A stretch of DNA of 64,000 bases from JAKIWV01 sp963773945 (GCA_963773945.1 CAVZDD010000004.1:269144-333143); one strand, 5' to 3'; positions 1-9,095 are shown, numbered from the stretch's first letter. A program made the numbers and translations. Notes: generated by a model not told the origin, from the letters alone.

Positions 1-1
1 G

Positions 2-322
2 AACGGGGATCACCTGGCGTGGGGGTCGGAGGACCCCCGACTCACCCGTCTCTCGCGGCGCGTCTACCGCGTGCATCGACACGGTCGGAAGCCAGAGGTC
101 GGTTGGGGGGCTTGGGATCGCTGGTGGAGAGACGCTGGGCGAGTCCCGGCGCTGGCCCCAAGCTTCGCGGAACACCGGCGGCGACAGGCCCAGCATCCCC
201 GGCACGATACCCCGCCCCTGCCCTTAAACGCCCACGTGCGGGCGCTCCGAAAGGCCGGATTCCGCACCGTCACGGTGGTGTGGCAGATCATCGACAACCG
301 GGTGCTGTTCGCGCAGCGGTGA
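2..322 (+). CDS. SAM-dependent methyltransferase, C-terminal fragment
   Basis: The reading frame is open from base 2 and ends at a TGA at 320-322, so the gene begins left of the window. The last 30 residues (AHVRALRKAGFRTVTVVWQ followed by an IIDN..LFAQR end) match the terminal strands of class I SAM methyltransferases, where a helix of the type 'lLreAGF' is followed by 'vvW..~d..vl.A~R'. The W-rich middle (WDRWWRDA) also fits this group. The SAM-binding part is not present here, so the substrate cannot be named. The window's first 70 codons contain no likely internal start. Confidence 0.6.
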   Translation, partial: NGDHLAWGSEDPRLTRLSRRVYRVHRHGRKPEVGWGAWDRWWRDAGRVPALAPSFAEHRRRQAQHPRHDTPPLPLNAHVRALRKAGFRTVTVVWQIIDNRVLFAQR

Positions 323-335
323 CCCTTCGGGCGGT

Positions 336-848
336 TCAGGGGCCGGTTAACACGGCCGCCAGGGGGGTCTGGCCAATGAAGTCGGCCAGCGCGTTCGCCG
401 GCGCGGGTACTCGAAAGATCAATGGCGGGCGAACGCCGAGGGTCCTCGCACGGAGGCCCGGTTTTGGGGGGTCTGTAAAGGAGAATTGGAAGCCTCTTCG
501 TACGTTGCTGACCAGGAGGTCGGTAGCGGTCTTGTCGACCCAGAGCCCCCGAGGGACGTTCAGATGAACCTCTCCGACCTCCGGATTGGGGAATTCCTGG
601 ATCACGGATCCCGGGTCGACGGTGTACGGGGTGTCCACTACGCGACAGACCGGACCCGGCGGAACGGCCGCTCTCCAGTCCTTGTAACCCAGCATCCCCG
701 GCGCTCCCTCCCCCCGGAGTGTCTGCACGGCGATGAACCGCTGATTCGTAAATTCGAGCCGTGCAGGTCCGGACCGGAGTCCAAACAGAAAGGCGAAATC
801 GATCTCCCCAACCAGTCTCTCGGCAGCGTCGAACACTGACCCTGGCAT
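336..848 (-). CDS. conserved hypothetical protein, possible PH-like fold
   Basis: A 170-residue reading frame from an ATG at 848. The N-terminal third contains a strand pattern of the type 'arLeFTNQRFIAV', reminiscent of the 'lvLTnrRLi' signature of bacterial and archaeal PH-like domains, but the similarity is weak. No membrane segment or cysteine motif is seen. It is divergent from the downstream SRPBCC-type gene and the two probably share the AT-rich TATA-like stretch near 889-899. The overlapping plus-strand frames look like shadows. Function unknown. Confidence 0.5.
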   Translation of the reverse strand: MPGSVFDAAERLVGEIDFAFLFGLRSGPARLEFTNQRFIAVQTLRGEGAPGMLGYKDWRAAVPPGPVCRVVDTPYTVDPGSVIQEFPNPEVGEVHLNVPRGLWVDKTATDLLVSNVRRGFQFSFTDPPKPGLRARTLGVRPPLIFRVPAPANALADFIGQTPLAAVLTGP

Positions 849-938
849 GGCGTCTCAGACTAAGAACCGCGGGGCCGCGGTCGACTCCAAGGTATATCTG
901 AGACCACCTCCTCGTCGCCGACCCGAGGAACTGGGAAC

Positions 939-1405
939 TTGACGTCCTCCATTTCGATCTACGAGATCCACGTGACCTTCCGCGCTCCCCTTGCCTTCGC
1001 CTATGCGTGGTGCACTGACTACACCCCGGCCGACCGGAAGCTCGAGGGCGACCCGGGCTCTCGACAGATTCTCCGGAAGGGCCGTCGGCCGCGGTTTACG
1101 AGGACCTGAACCCGACCCCTCACGGGTGGATGTGGAGCCGACAGACGGTGACCTTTCGCCCCCCCAATCGGTGGCATGCCATCGCGGCCGGCAATTACCG
1201 GATCTGGAACCTCGATTATTCCCTGCGCGAACGGGCCGATGGTCGAACGGAGTTCACCATGCGCGGCAAACGACGTGCCACCCCCTTGGGCGTCAGGAAT
1301 CCCCCGAAGAAAGTGCTCGAGAAAGAACTCCGGATAATGTGGGAGAATCTAGGCCGTGCCCTGGAGAAGGACTATCGGGCCGGGCGCCGGAAGGTCCACC
1401 GCTGA
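939..1405 (+). CDS. SRPBCC-family (START-like) protein, one frameshift
   Basis: The N-terminal part from a TTG at 939 reads YEIHVTFRAPLAFAYAWCTDYTPADRKLE in two overlapping pieces, and the C-terminal part after about base 1090 continues in another frame with VYEDLNPTP, PPNRWHA and GNYRIWNLDYSL. Together they form one roughly 155-residue SRPBCC/START-like protein, a hydrophobic-ligand-binding fold. The frame changes once, between 1080 and 1094, consistent with one missing base; otherwise translation stops at a TGA at 1107. The C-terminal piece ends in a basic helix (LGRALEKDYRAGRRK). TTG is the only sensible start; a TATA-like box lies near 891-899. Ligand unknown. Confidence 0.6.
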
Positions 1406-1422
1406 ATCGGGTGAGCCCCGTC

Positions 1423-1950
1423 CTATTTACGCCGGCGGGAACGTCCGGGCCTGATCTTCGGTGGGCTCAGTTCCCGTTGCATCTCCGCGACGCGCGCGAA
1501 GCCGTGGGCGGCGTAGAGCTTCTCGCCCATCGTGGACGCCCGCAACAAGATACGTTCGCAGCCTCGAGATCGCGCCCACCGAACGGTCGCCGCAAGGACT
1601 GCCGAGGCCGCACCCCGTTTCCTCCACTCCGGTAGTGTGTACATCGCCTGGATCTTGGACAGATACCGACCCGGGAGGTCCGGACGAGGCGGTACCTCCA
1701 TGAGCCAGACGAAGCCTCCCGCGATGGCGGTTCCCCGCGAGTCCACCGCAAGGAAACCGGCAAGCCGACGTTCGCGCATCTTCCCGCGAATCCACGTTTG
1801 AAGATCCCGAAAGCTCCGGCGCGCAGCGGGGGTCAGCGGCACCGCTTCCCGGTGCTGTAGCTCCTGCGAGATCAAGAGTCGGAATCGAGCCAGAGTCTCG
1901 ACATCCCGGGCGCCCGCTCTCCGGATACGGAAGGAGGCGCTGGTAGGCAT
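1423..1950 (-). CDS. GNAT-family N-acetyltransferase
   Basis: 175 residues from an ATG at 1950. The acetyl-CoA binding region is visible as a YTLPEWRKRGAASAVLAATV segment (residues about 104-123), a relaxed form of the GNAT Q/RxxGxG/A motif, followed by the 'LYAAHGF' helix that closes most GNAT folds. The C-terminus is strongly basic (RPGRSRRRK). It ends convergently with the preceding SRPBCC gene, 18 bp apart. Substrate cannot be inferred; candidates include amino acids, aminoglycoside-like compounds or protein N-termini. Confidence 0.8.
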   Translation of the reverse strand: MPTSASFRIRRAGARDVETLARFRLLISQELQHREAVPLTPAARRSFRDLQTWIRGKMRERRLAGFLAVDSRGTAIAGGFVWLMEVPPRPDLPGRYLSKIQAMYTLPEWRKRGAASAVLAATVRWARSRGCERILLRASTMGEKLYAAHGFARVAEMQRELSPPKIRPGRSRRRK

Positions 1951-2016
1951 CGGAATTCAGCAAGCCCATCGACCCGGACAGATAGCGGCTAGGGCCGGGG
2001 AGCTTCCCCAACGGAA

Positions 2017-2089
2017 TGGGCCGGGACGGATTTGAACCGTCGATCTCCGCGTTGTAAGCGCGACGTCATCACCGCTAGACCACCGGCCC
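2017..2089 (-). tRNA. tRNA-Val (anticodon TAC)
   Basis: On the minus strand a full cloverleaf can be folded. The 7-bp acceptor stem pairs GGGCCGG with CCGGCCC, the anticodon loop is CTTACAA giving anticodon TAC (codon GTA), and the T arm is ACGG-TTCAAAT-CCGT. The discriminator base is A. CCA is not encoded and no intron is seen. Confidence 0.93.
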
Positions 2090-2232
2090 GCAACGACCAG
2101 ACCGGGCCGCCGTCATGGAATTGTCGGTCGGTAGGTCTCCTCATGCGCTTCGACACACAGGGCTGTGGAACGAGGTTAAACCTGTGACATCGTCCTTGAA
2201 GTAGACGGATTCGTCAGGGGACAGAGAGAGGG

Positions 2233-2646
2233 ATGATGACCGTGACAGGGGCGGGAACCAAGGAGAAGCCATGGCAGTTGAAGACCCCTAGCGGACTGTC
2301 GCCCTTCCAGGCGTACCGCGACGAGAGTAACAACCCGCCGGCTCTCGTGGTGACGGTCGGCGCCACCACGTTGCAGTACCAGCTCCGATGTCTGGACGAC
2401 CTGCATGCGATGCTCCAGAAGCACGGCGATTGGATGGCACTCGGCAGCGCCGACGAGCAGAAACCGGCCGCGGCCGGCACGGTGGAGGCCTGGGCCCGGT
2501 CGCCGGACAACCCCGTTGGAGGGTGGTACGGGATCAAGAAGGGACTCCGCGGTCGGTTCGGCAACTACATACCCCCCGTGATGGAGGTCCTCGGCCGCGC
2601 GGAGGTCGAGCACCTGCCCAAGAACAACCGCATGCGGGCGCGGTAA
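2233..2646 (+). CDS. conserved hypothetical protein (about 137 aa)
   Basis: The reading frame starts at one of two adjacent ATGs (2233, 2236) behind a purine-rich GAGAGAGGG that could act as a ribosome binding site. The protein has the look of a family seen in soil actinobacteria and archaea: an N-terminal GTKEKPWQLKTP, a central LRCLDDLHAMLQKHGDW segment, then GSADEQKPA, VEAWARSPDNPVGGWYG and a basic KGLRGRFG stretch. No membrane segment or cofactor site is obvious. Family recognition is from memory and no function is proposed. Confidence 0.75.
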   Translation: MMTVTGAGTKEKPWQLKTPSGLSPFQAYRDESNNPPALVVTVGATTLQYQLRCLDDLHAMLQKHGDWMALGSADEQKPAAAGTVEAWARSPDNPVGGWYGIKKGLRGRFGNYIPPVMEVLGRAEVEHLPKNNRMRAR

Positions 2647-2658
2647 TCGTCCCCGTCG

Positions 2659-4587
2659 CTACGCCACTTCAGGCGAGGTTGCCGAGTCCGTCGGGCGCAC
2701 GCGGTGGCGCACTTTGACCGCTAACCCACGTGGCAACTCCGTCATGAGCGCGCCCGAAAGAACGGCCTCGCCGACTCCTAGCAAGGAACCCGCGCGTACG
2801 AGCAATACTGCATCGCTGGGCGCGATCGTTGGGTCGGCGGACCGGACCCCGGGGGTGAACAGGTCCCCCGTCAGGGTGACGCCCGGATCGACCTCCACCC
2901 ACAACGCCGAGGCCGGGAGGATTCTCGCGCCGCCCGCGGCGGTAAGCTGGAATAGCCCGCGTTCTTCCGCCCACGTCGCCAGGTCCTTTCCCTTCCCGTC
3001 GGTCAAGCGTTGGCTCCACGGTCGACCTTCCAAGCGCGTCGGGGGCGCAAACAACAACTCGCCGGCCCGGGATCCGAACTGAACCCGCGCCAACGCCTCC
3101 AGCCCCTCCTTCGCCGCCACCAGCGGGCCGATCGATGGCGGAGAGGGTCCCAGGTCGCTTTCCTCCAATACCGTCTGAAGTGAGTGAATGGCGGCGGCAC
3201 TCGTGGTGTGTTCGTCCATAAGCGTCCACCGAGGGTGCAACCGCTCGGGCAGGGCGTCCCTCAGAAACCGGTACTCGGTCGGGTCGAGATGGGCGATCAC
3301 CTGGGTGTAGGCCCCCTTTGCGAGGAAGACCCCCAGGGCACGGAGCACCGCCTCGCGTTCGTCCTCGTCCCATTGTCCGGTGACCGGGATGTCGTAGTGG
3401 CGTGCGGGGTACACGTCCTCTAATTCCCGGGGGACGAGCCCCAGGGGAGACGATACCGAGACAACGTGGAGGAGCGGGGCATTTCGCCAGACTTCCCAAG
3501 CCCGGGCGAATCGGCGATGGCTGCGCGAATTCCGGTACGGCTTGGTCCGGGAGCACGGGACGAGCAACAGCACCCGCTTCGACGGAGGGGGCCGATACCG
3601 GTCCAACATGCGGGACAAAAACCGCGTTACTTCCGGGCGTCGTCGGGACTCGTGGGGCACGTACGTCCGCTTCCCCCGGGAGACCACCGGGGTCCGCCCG
3701 GCTAACAGCGGGGCGAGTTGTTGATCGGCATATCGCAACATCTCTGCCAGTGCCGGCTCGGCCGTCAGTCGGGCCTCGACCAGTTCTCGGAGGCGCCCGT
3801 CCCGGACCGCCATCCGCACCTTCGCCATCTCATGTCCGAAGACGGCCTCGGTATGAATCTCGAGAGAACCCGGCGGTTCTGTTCGGCAGCTCGCACAATC
3901 ACAGGCGCACTCCTTCCGGGCACTCTCGGCTTGGACCGACCCGAGCGTGGCATCAAAGTAGGTGCCGCGAGCGGCGCCCCATAGGCCTTCCGTGGTATCG
4001 ACCAGGTCCACCCCGAGCCACGCCAGGAGGCTGAGCCGATGCGGAAGCGCGACGCGAGGGGTCCACAACAGTGGGTAGCCCCCGAGTTGGGTGCGAATGT
4101 CAGTGAGCGCCCGCACGAAGGGCTCTCCATCTTGCCAGAGAGCCCGCGCATTCCCGAGAACGACCAGCTCGGGCCGTCCGTTCCGGAGTTCCTTCCACTC
4201 CGTGTCGGAAAGTGGCCAGTGCAGATAGGCCACTCCGGGCTGGACCATTTGCCAAAGTCCGGGCGTGCCGGAGATTTCGGGAGTGGGGACCGGGAATGTC
4301 AGTCGGAGTTCGGCGGCCCCCCGTCGAATGATGAGCTCCCGATGACCGACCGGGAGGTCCTCACCTTGGAACAGCTCCGCGCGAAGCACGGAGGTCGGGC
4401 GAGGAGTGGAAGGGTCGGTTTCCTGACTCCAGAGGATCTCCGGTGTTTCGAAGTGCAGCGGTCCGACCTCACTGGATCCGAGGAGTAGGGCACCGGCTCC
4501 GGAGGTGAGCGACCGACCCACAGAACCCCCCAGAGCAGACCGCCGAGCGCCGCCGTTGACGTGAGAGCCCGGCGGCTCAGTCGCCAC
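2659..4587 (-). CDS. arcS: archaeosine synthase ArcS (TgtA2-type)
   Basis: 642 residues. ArcS converts preQ0 at position 15 of tRNA towards archaeosine, working after TgtA. The diagnostic PC-x3-KPY motif is present as PCSRTKPY (residues 344-351), followed by the conserved SSPLGLVPREL and YPARHYDIPVTGQW stretches. A zinc site CxCxxC with a nearby histidine (residues 229-234 and about 252) matches the Tgt-like domain. The C-terminal 80 residues look like a PUA RNA-binding domain. The ATG at 4587 overlaps the upstream gene by 11 bp, so the two are probably co-transcribed. A downstream start is possible because the first 40 residues look poorly conserved. Confidence 0.88.
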   Translation of the reverse strand: MATEPPGSHVNGGARRSALGGSVGRSLTSGAGALLLGSSEVGPLHFETPEILWSQETDPSTPRPTSVLRAELFQGEDLPVGHRELIIRRGAAELRLTFPVPTPEISGTPGLWQMVQPGVAYLHWPLSDTEWKELRNGRPELVVLGNARALWQDGEPFVRALTDIRTQLGGYPLLWTPRVALPHRLSLLAWLGVDLVDTTEGLWGAARGTYFDATLGSVQAESARKECACDCASCRTEPPGSLEIHTEAVFGHEMAKVRMAVRDGRLRELVEARLTAEPALAEMLRYADQQLAPLLAGRTPVVSRGKRTYVPHESRRRPEVTRFLSRMLDRYRPPPSKRVLLLVPCSRTKPYRNSRSHRRFARAWEVWRNAPLLHVVSVSSPLGLVPRELEDVYPARHYDIPVTGQWDEDEREAVLRALGVFLAKGAYTQVIAHLDPTEYRFLRDALPERLHPRWTLMDEHTTSAAAIHSLQTVLEESDLGPSPPSIGPLVAAKEGLEALARVQFGSRAGELLFAPPTRLEGRPWSQRLTDGKGKDLATWAEERGLFQLTAAGGARILPASALWVEVDPGVTLTGDLFTPGVRSADPTIAPSDAVLLVRAGSLLGVGEAVLSGALMTELPRGLAVKVRHRVRPTDSATSPEVA

Positions 4588-4933
4588 TCCGTCCCGGGGC
4601 GGTCTTGCGGGTCCGACGGCCCGGGGTGGCGTCGGAGGGGAAGAACGCGCCCCAGGCCGCGATCAGCGCCTCTCGGCGTTCCGCCCCTGCCTCGGACCGT
4701 CCCCGCTTGCCGATGAGAGGGTCGTGAGTCTCGCGGACCTCGTGCAGGAACGCCGCGGGGTTCTCGCTGGCCCGTTCGAAGCCGTAGAGAATGAGCTGGC
4801 GGAGAAAACTGGAACGTCCCCGCCAGCCGATCCGTCGTCGGACAATCGGGTTCAGGTGGCGCTTGGCCAGCCGCCAGACCTCGTTGGTCGTCTTGTAGTC
4901 CCGCGCAGAGAGGCCGATCATCACCTGCGGCAT
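4577..4933 (-). CDS. hypothetical protein, basic, 118 aa
   Basis: A short basic protein with a compact helical N-terminal half (ARDYKTTNEVWRLAKRHLNP, SFLRQLILYGFERA) and a low-complexity Arg/Ala-rich tail. Its stop region overlaps the start of arcS, suggesting translational coupling. A TATA-like element lies about 65 bp upstream on the same strand near 4995-5003. I do not recognise the family. A nucleic-acid-binding role would be compatible with composition and neighbour but is not shown. Confidence 0.5.
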   Translation of the reverse strand: MPQVMIGLSARDYKTTNEVWRLAKRHLNPIVRRRIGWRGRSSFLRQLILYGFERASENPAAFLHEVRETHDPLIGKRGRSEAGAERREALIAAWGAFFPSDATPGRRTRKTAPGRSGD

Positions 4934-5043
4934 CGCCGGGGGCGAGAAGCGACCGGGTTAAGTGACTTCGTACCGGAACACTGCCGGCTCGGCTGAAAAT
5001 ATAGCATTCGGAGTGTCCGAATGGGTATCCCGTAGAGCAATCT

Positions 5044-5925
5044 CTACAAATGGAACCCTGGGAACGACAGGGCCACGACGACACCGGCCAAGAAGATCAA
5101 CGCGAGGACAAAATGGCGCTGGAACGGTATCTGGACGCGGCCGAGATTCTGCGAGAGGGTGAGATCCGAGTAGCCCGCGAGAGCGACCATGGCCCCCCAC
5201 GCCACCCAGAAGGGGAGGGCAAAATTCTCCAGGGCCCCGAACAGGGCGAACAACAGGAGGGCCGCGGCGTGAAGTCCGGCGACCAGCGCGATACTCCGCG
5301 AGGTTCCGAGACGTCGAGGGAGGGAGAACAGGCCGAGGCGGGTGTCCATCGAAACATCTCCGAGACTGTGGATCGTTTCGAAGGCGGTCCCCCAGGCGAG
5401 GATGGCGAAGACCGCGACGACGGCCACGAGCGGGAGGGTTCCCAACACGGCGATGAAGACCCCCGCGGGGACGAGGGCCTGCACGAGACCCAGGAAGAGC
5501 GTCGTGAAGGAGGTGTACCTCTTGGTGTAGCTGTATCCGAACACCAGCCCGAGGGCCACCGGGGAAAGCGCCAGCGACAGCGGGTTGAGCAGCGCGGCGG
5601 CCACGGCCAGCACGGCCGCGCTCGCGACCGTCACTCCGATGGCGAATCCCGGTGAGAGAGTTCCCGTGACCAGGGCGCGGCCTCGCGTACGGGGATTGAG
5701 CGCGTCGAACTTCCGGTCCGTCCACCGGTTGAAGGCGTGACCGGCGGTGCGGGCGGCGAGCACGGCGATGACTACGAGGACGAAGGTCTGCCATCGCGGG
5801 AGCCCGTGGGCCGCGGCGAGAAGGAACGCGAGAACGAATGGTAAGTTGAGGCCAACGTTCTGGATCTCAAGGAATCGGCCCAGTTCGCGGGCCCAGCCGG
5901 CGGGCGGTGGCGTAGCCGCGCTCAC
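5044..5925 (-). CDS. UbiA-family prenyltransferase (quinone biosynthesis)
   Basis: 293 residues with about eight membrane segments. The first catalytic aspartate-rich motif is NRWTDRKFD (residues 66-74), followed by the NPRTRGRAL stretch typical of the UbiA group; the second active-site region is seen as HSLGDVSMDTRLG. The length is normal for the family. It attaches an isoprenoid chain to an aromatic acid at the membrane. It overlaps the downstream end of ubiD by 4 bp, so the pair is an operon. With UbiD next door this best fits 4-hydroxybenzoate- or futalosine-pathway-type (MqnP/MqnL) menaquinone synthesis; which of these cannot be settled here. Confidence 0.85.
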   Translation of the reverse strand: MSAATPPPAGWARELGRFLEIQNVGLNLPFVLAFLLAAAHGLPRWQTFVLVVIAVLAARTAGHAFNRWTDRKFDALNPRTRGRALVTGTLSPGFAIGVTVASAAVLAVAAALLNPLSLALSPVALGLVFGYSYTKRYTSFTTLFLGLVQALVPAGVFIAVLGTLPLVAVVAVFAILAWGTAFETIHSLGDVSMDTRLGLFSLPRRLGTSRSIALVAGLHAAALLLFALFGALENFALPFWVAWGAMVALAGYSDLTLSQNLGRVQIPFQRHFVLALIFLAGVVVALSFPGFHL

Positions 5926-7404
5926 GGCGTCTTAGTGTCCCGGAGGAACGACAGCGCCGGGGCCCGGGCGATGAGCTGGTCGATGCGGGCGACCACGGCC
6001 GGGTCCATCCGGATCTCTTCCGGCCAGGGACGGGGAAAGTTTTCGTCCGCCCGCTTTCGGGTCGCGTCGATCCCGATCTTTCCGCCCAAGTTCGGGATGG
6101 GATTCGAGATCGACAGCTGGTCCACGGGGCCATGCACCAGTTCGAGGTCCCGCTCGGGGTCCGCCTGGAGTCCGACCCGGTAGAGGACTTCCGAGAGGTC
6201 GTGGACGTTGACATCTTCGTCCACGACAATCACATAGCGCGTGAACATCATTTGCCCGAGTCCCCACAGCGCATGCATGACCTTCCTGGCGTGGTACGGG
6301 TAGGCCTTCCGGATCGAGATGATCGCGACGTTGATGAACAGCCCCTCGGACGGGAGGTTCATGTCGACGAGTTCCGGTAACACCAGCCGAACGATCGGGA
6401 GGAAGAGCCGTTCCACGGCCTTGCCGAGGACCGAATCCTCCGTGGGCGGCCTCCCGGTGACGGTCCCGAGGTAGATCGGCTTACGCCGCTGCGTGACATG
6501 GGTCACGTGAAAAACCGGGAAAGGTTCTGCGGCCGAGTAGTAACCAGTATGGTCACCGAACGGCCCCTCGACATGGCGCTCCGTCGGGTCGACGTACCCC
6601 TCGAGCACGATCTCCGCTTGGGCCGGCACTTCGAGGGGGATCGTCCGGCACGGCACGAGCTCGAGGGGTTCCTCCCGCAGGAACCCGGCGAAAACAAAAT
6701 TCGAAATTCCCTCGGGCACCGGAGCGAGGCCGGCCAGAATGGTCGCTGGGTCGGCGCCGATCACCGCCGCGATGGGCATGCGCTCTCCCCGAGCGGACCA
6801 CTTTCGGTAGTTGTTCGCCCCGACGCGGTGGATCTGGAAATGCATGCCCAATGTGTCCGGACCGTACTGCTGGAGGCGGTAGATCCCGGTGTGGCTTTCG
6901 CCCGTTTCGGGATCCTTCGTGACGACCACCGGGAACGTGACGGTTCGACCCCCGTCGCCCGGCCAGCAACGGAGAATCGGGAGAGCGTTCAGGTTCACCT
7001 GGTCGGTCTCGACCTCCTGACACGGAGCATTGCTCACTCGTTTGGGAGCCAGGGACCGGAGGGTGTCGAGGGTTTGCAGCGTACCGCTCAGGTCCTTGAG
7101 GGCGCCCACGACGCCGGCGGGAGGTCGCAGGCGCACGAGCCGGGCGATCCGATCCATGGGGACATCCAACGAATCGGCTCCGAGGGCCCGTGCGATACGT
7201 CGCGCGGAGCCCAGTACATTCATCGCCACGGGAACCGTGCTATCCGTGACATTCTCGAAAAGAAGCGCGGGGCCGTCCTTTCGAAGGACCCGTTGCGTGA
7301 TCTCGGTGATCTCGAGGTCCCGGCTCGACCGGATCGCGGATGCGGAGCAGGTCGCCCCGCGATTCGAGGTCGGTGAGAAAATCGCCGAGCGCACGGAAGA
7401 CCAT
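5922..7404 (-). CDS. ubiD: UbiD-family decarboxylase, one frameshift near N-terminus
   Basis: About 494 residues when joined. From residue 30 the frame reads as a standard UbiD: the ENVTDSTVPVAMNVLGS region, GIYRLQQYGPDTLGMHFQ, EGPFGDHTGYYS and NKxG-like KIGIDATRK near the end. These enzymes use prenylated FMN and decarboxylate aromatic quinone precursors. The natural start is an ATG at 7404 giving MVFRALGDFLTDLESRGDLL, but that frame leaves the main one at about 7322, where one extra G would have to be removed to obtain the expected RDPVSRDLEI. A TATA-like TATTTAAAA at 7428-7438 lies 25-30 bp before this ATG, consistent with a leaderless transcript. Confidence 0.85.
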
Positions 7405-7427
7405 CAACCCCTGCTGAGCCCCGGGCG

Positions 7428-7438
7428 TTATTTAAAAG
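7428..7438. promoter_or_regulatory. shared TATA-like element between ubiD and the Bat-type regulator
   Basis: The sequence GTTATTTAAAAG is the only AT-rich stretch in the 98-bp divergent intergenic region. It is placed to give a leaderless ubiD mRNA on the minus strand, and could also serve the regulator on the plus strand with a leader of about 40 nt. Placement by eye only. Confidence 0.5.
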
Positions 7439-7502
7439 ACGGTCGGCGGAAGCCCAGGCAATAGGGTTCATACGAGAACCCCGTCCGGGACCCGGTCCTT
7501 CC

Positions 7503-8228
7503 ATGAAGACGATCTCCTTCGAGTTCAAGACCGCGGATCTGGAAGCAATCGGCCTGATTCCCCACGGGTTCTTTTCCCGGTACGAAGAGGTCGAGCTGCT
7601 CGAAACGCTTCGACTCGAGCGAGGGTGGAGACTCCAACTGCTCCGCGTGCGACGTCGCGGCCCGTTGCGTACGGCGGCGGAGCTCGCGCGGGAGTCCCAG
7701 CGGATCCGTCGGTTGTATGGGCTCGAGAGCTTCGAACTGGTCGAGCGTCGTCCCCGGACCCGCGACTACATCCTTCTCGTCCGCCAGCGAAACCCGGCGC
7801 AGATCGCCCGGCTGCTGACCGTCGCGGGTGGCGAGATCTCTCCGGTCGCCCCGTTCCATGCCGACCCCGTGCACACCGTGGCGTCGTTCTACGGCGAGGA
7901 CGTCGCGCTTCGGCGCGTTGTGGCGCGGCTCACTCGGGACGGGATGCCCTTCCAGGTGCTCCGGACCTCCGGCCGACCGTACTGGGGTCCGGCCGGCTCC
8001 GAGGAGCTCACCGAGCGGCAGCGAAGCATCGTCTCCCGGGCCTGGGCGCTTGGGTTCTACGGAGTGCCCCGACGGATCTCGTTGACGCGCTTGGCCCACG
8101 TGACGGGACAGAGTCCTCCGGCGCTCAGCAAAATGCTCCGTCGCGCGGAAGGGCGGCTCGTCGCCCGCTTCCTTGCCTCCAGCGAGGCGCCACCCGCGAG
8201 GGAGGCGGGTACCCCCGTCGTGGCCTGA
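7503..8228 (+). CDS. bacterio-opsin activator (HTH_10) type transcriptional regulator
   Basis: 241 residues. The N-terminal 170 residues have the two-lobed layout of archaeal Bat-like regulators with no recognised ligand motif. The C-terminal helix-turn-helix is clear: ELTERQRSIVSRAWALGFY followed by RRISLTRLAHVTGQSPPALSKMLRRAEGRLV, matching the HTH_10 pattern 'LT~rQ...~~A...GYY..PR..t..eLA..lgis.st~se~LRrae..l'. It is divergent from ubiD and convergent with the ABC exporter genes. Target genes are unknown. Confidence 0.85.
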   Translation: MKTISFEFKTADLEAIGLIPHGFFSRYEEVELLETLRLERGWRLQLLRVRRRGPLRTAAELARESQRIRRLYGLESFELVERRPRTRDYILLVRQRNPAQIARLLTVAGGEISPVAPFHADPVHTVASFYGEDVALRRVVARLTRDGMPFQVLRTSGRPYWGPAGSEELTERQRSIVSRAWALGFYGVPRRISLTRLAHVTGQSPPALSKMLRRAEGRLVARFLASSEAPPAREAGTPVVA

Positions 8229-8246
8229 GCGTCGACGAGGTGTCGT

Positions 8247-9095
8247 TCAGTCCATAGGCCTCAGCGCTCGTCGGACGAGCAGGAGCGCGATTCCGACGAA
8301 GAGGGCCGCCCAGGCGAACAGCGCCAGCAGGTAGATTCCCGCACCGTAAGGGTACATCGAGGATCCGAACAGGGTTTCCCGAAGGACGTTCACGGCCAGC
8401 GAGACGGGGTTGTACTGGGAGGCCGTCTGAAGCCAGTGCGGCATCGCGCCCCAGGGGTACAAGGCGTCGGACGTCAGCAGGACCGGCAAGTTGAGCAAGT
8501 TCACGGCGGCGAAGTACATTTGGGGGTTCTCGATCAGAATACCGAACGTGAGAAAGAGCGTCGCGAACATCAACGAGAGCAGGACGATGGCAGCGACGAT
8601 CTCGAAAGCTCCGAGTACCCCGACCGAGGCGGTAACCTCCAGCCCCGTGAGGCCGGGAACCTGCTTGAACAGGAGCGCCAGGCCGAGCACGAAGAAGGCG
8701 AGAGCAATCGGCTGGACCGATCCGGCGATCAACCGCGACCCAAATACGGCGGCGGTCGGGGCGGGCGTCCCTCGGACTCGCTTGAAGACTCCGAACAGCT
8801 TGTCGAAGATGACGTTCGCGCCGATGAACAGGGTCGCCGTCACGGCGACGAAACCCACCATCCCAGCGGCGAAGTACGAGTAATAGCTGGGGGCCCCTCG
8901 GAAGTACTGATGGATGATCGCGAGTTTCTCCGCCGCGGTCAGGTTGGGAACGAACTCCGCGGGGTTGATGTTGAACCCTTGTCCGAACAGCAGTAGGTAC
9001 AGGAGGGGCAACAGAAGGGCGGTGAAGATCGCCTGAGGGTTCCGCGCGAGTTTCAGGAACTCGCGGCGGGTCAGGGCGACCAGCTCCCGCAGCAT
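8247..9095 (-). CDS. ABC-2 type transporter permease (DrrB-like)
   Basis: 282 residues from an ATG at 9095 that overlaps the ATPase stop as TGATG, so translation is coupled. The N-terminus LVALTRREFLKLARNPQAIF is the usual amphipathic lead of ABC-2 permeases, followed by about six membrane helices and the late QYNPVSLAVNVLRETLFG stretch that marks DrrB-type drug or lipid exporters. It forms a complex with the upstream ATPase. Substrate unknown; regulation by PadR suggests a hydrophobic toxic compound. Confidence 0.88.
   Translation of the reverse strand: MLRELVALTRREFLKLARNPQAIFTALLLPLLYLLLFGQGFNINPAEFVPNLTAAEKLAIIHQYFRGAPSYYSYFAAGMVGFVAVTATLFIGANVIFDKLFGVFKRVRGTPAPTAAVFGSRLIAGSVQPIALAFFVLGLALLFKQVPGLTGLEVTASVGVLGAFEIVAAIVLLSLMFATLFLTFGILIENPQMYFAAVNLLNLPVLLTSDALYPWGAMPHWLQTASQYNPVSLAVNVLRETLFGSSMYPYGAGIYLLALFAWAALFVGIALLLVRRALRPMD

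Noticed and set aside
19..567. 182-codon plus-strand frame at the window start
   Set aside because: Overlaps the methyltransferase tail and the hypothetical gene on the other strand; Arg/Pro-rich without motifs.
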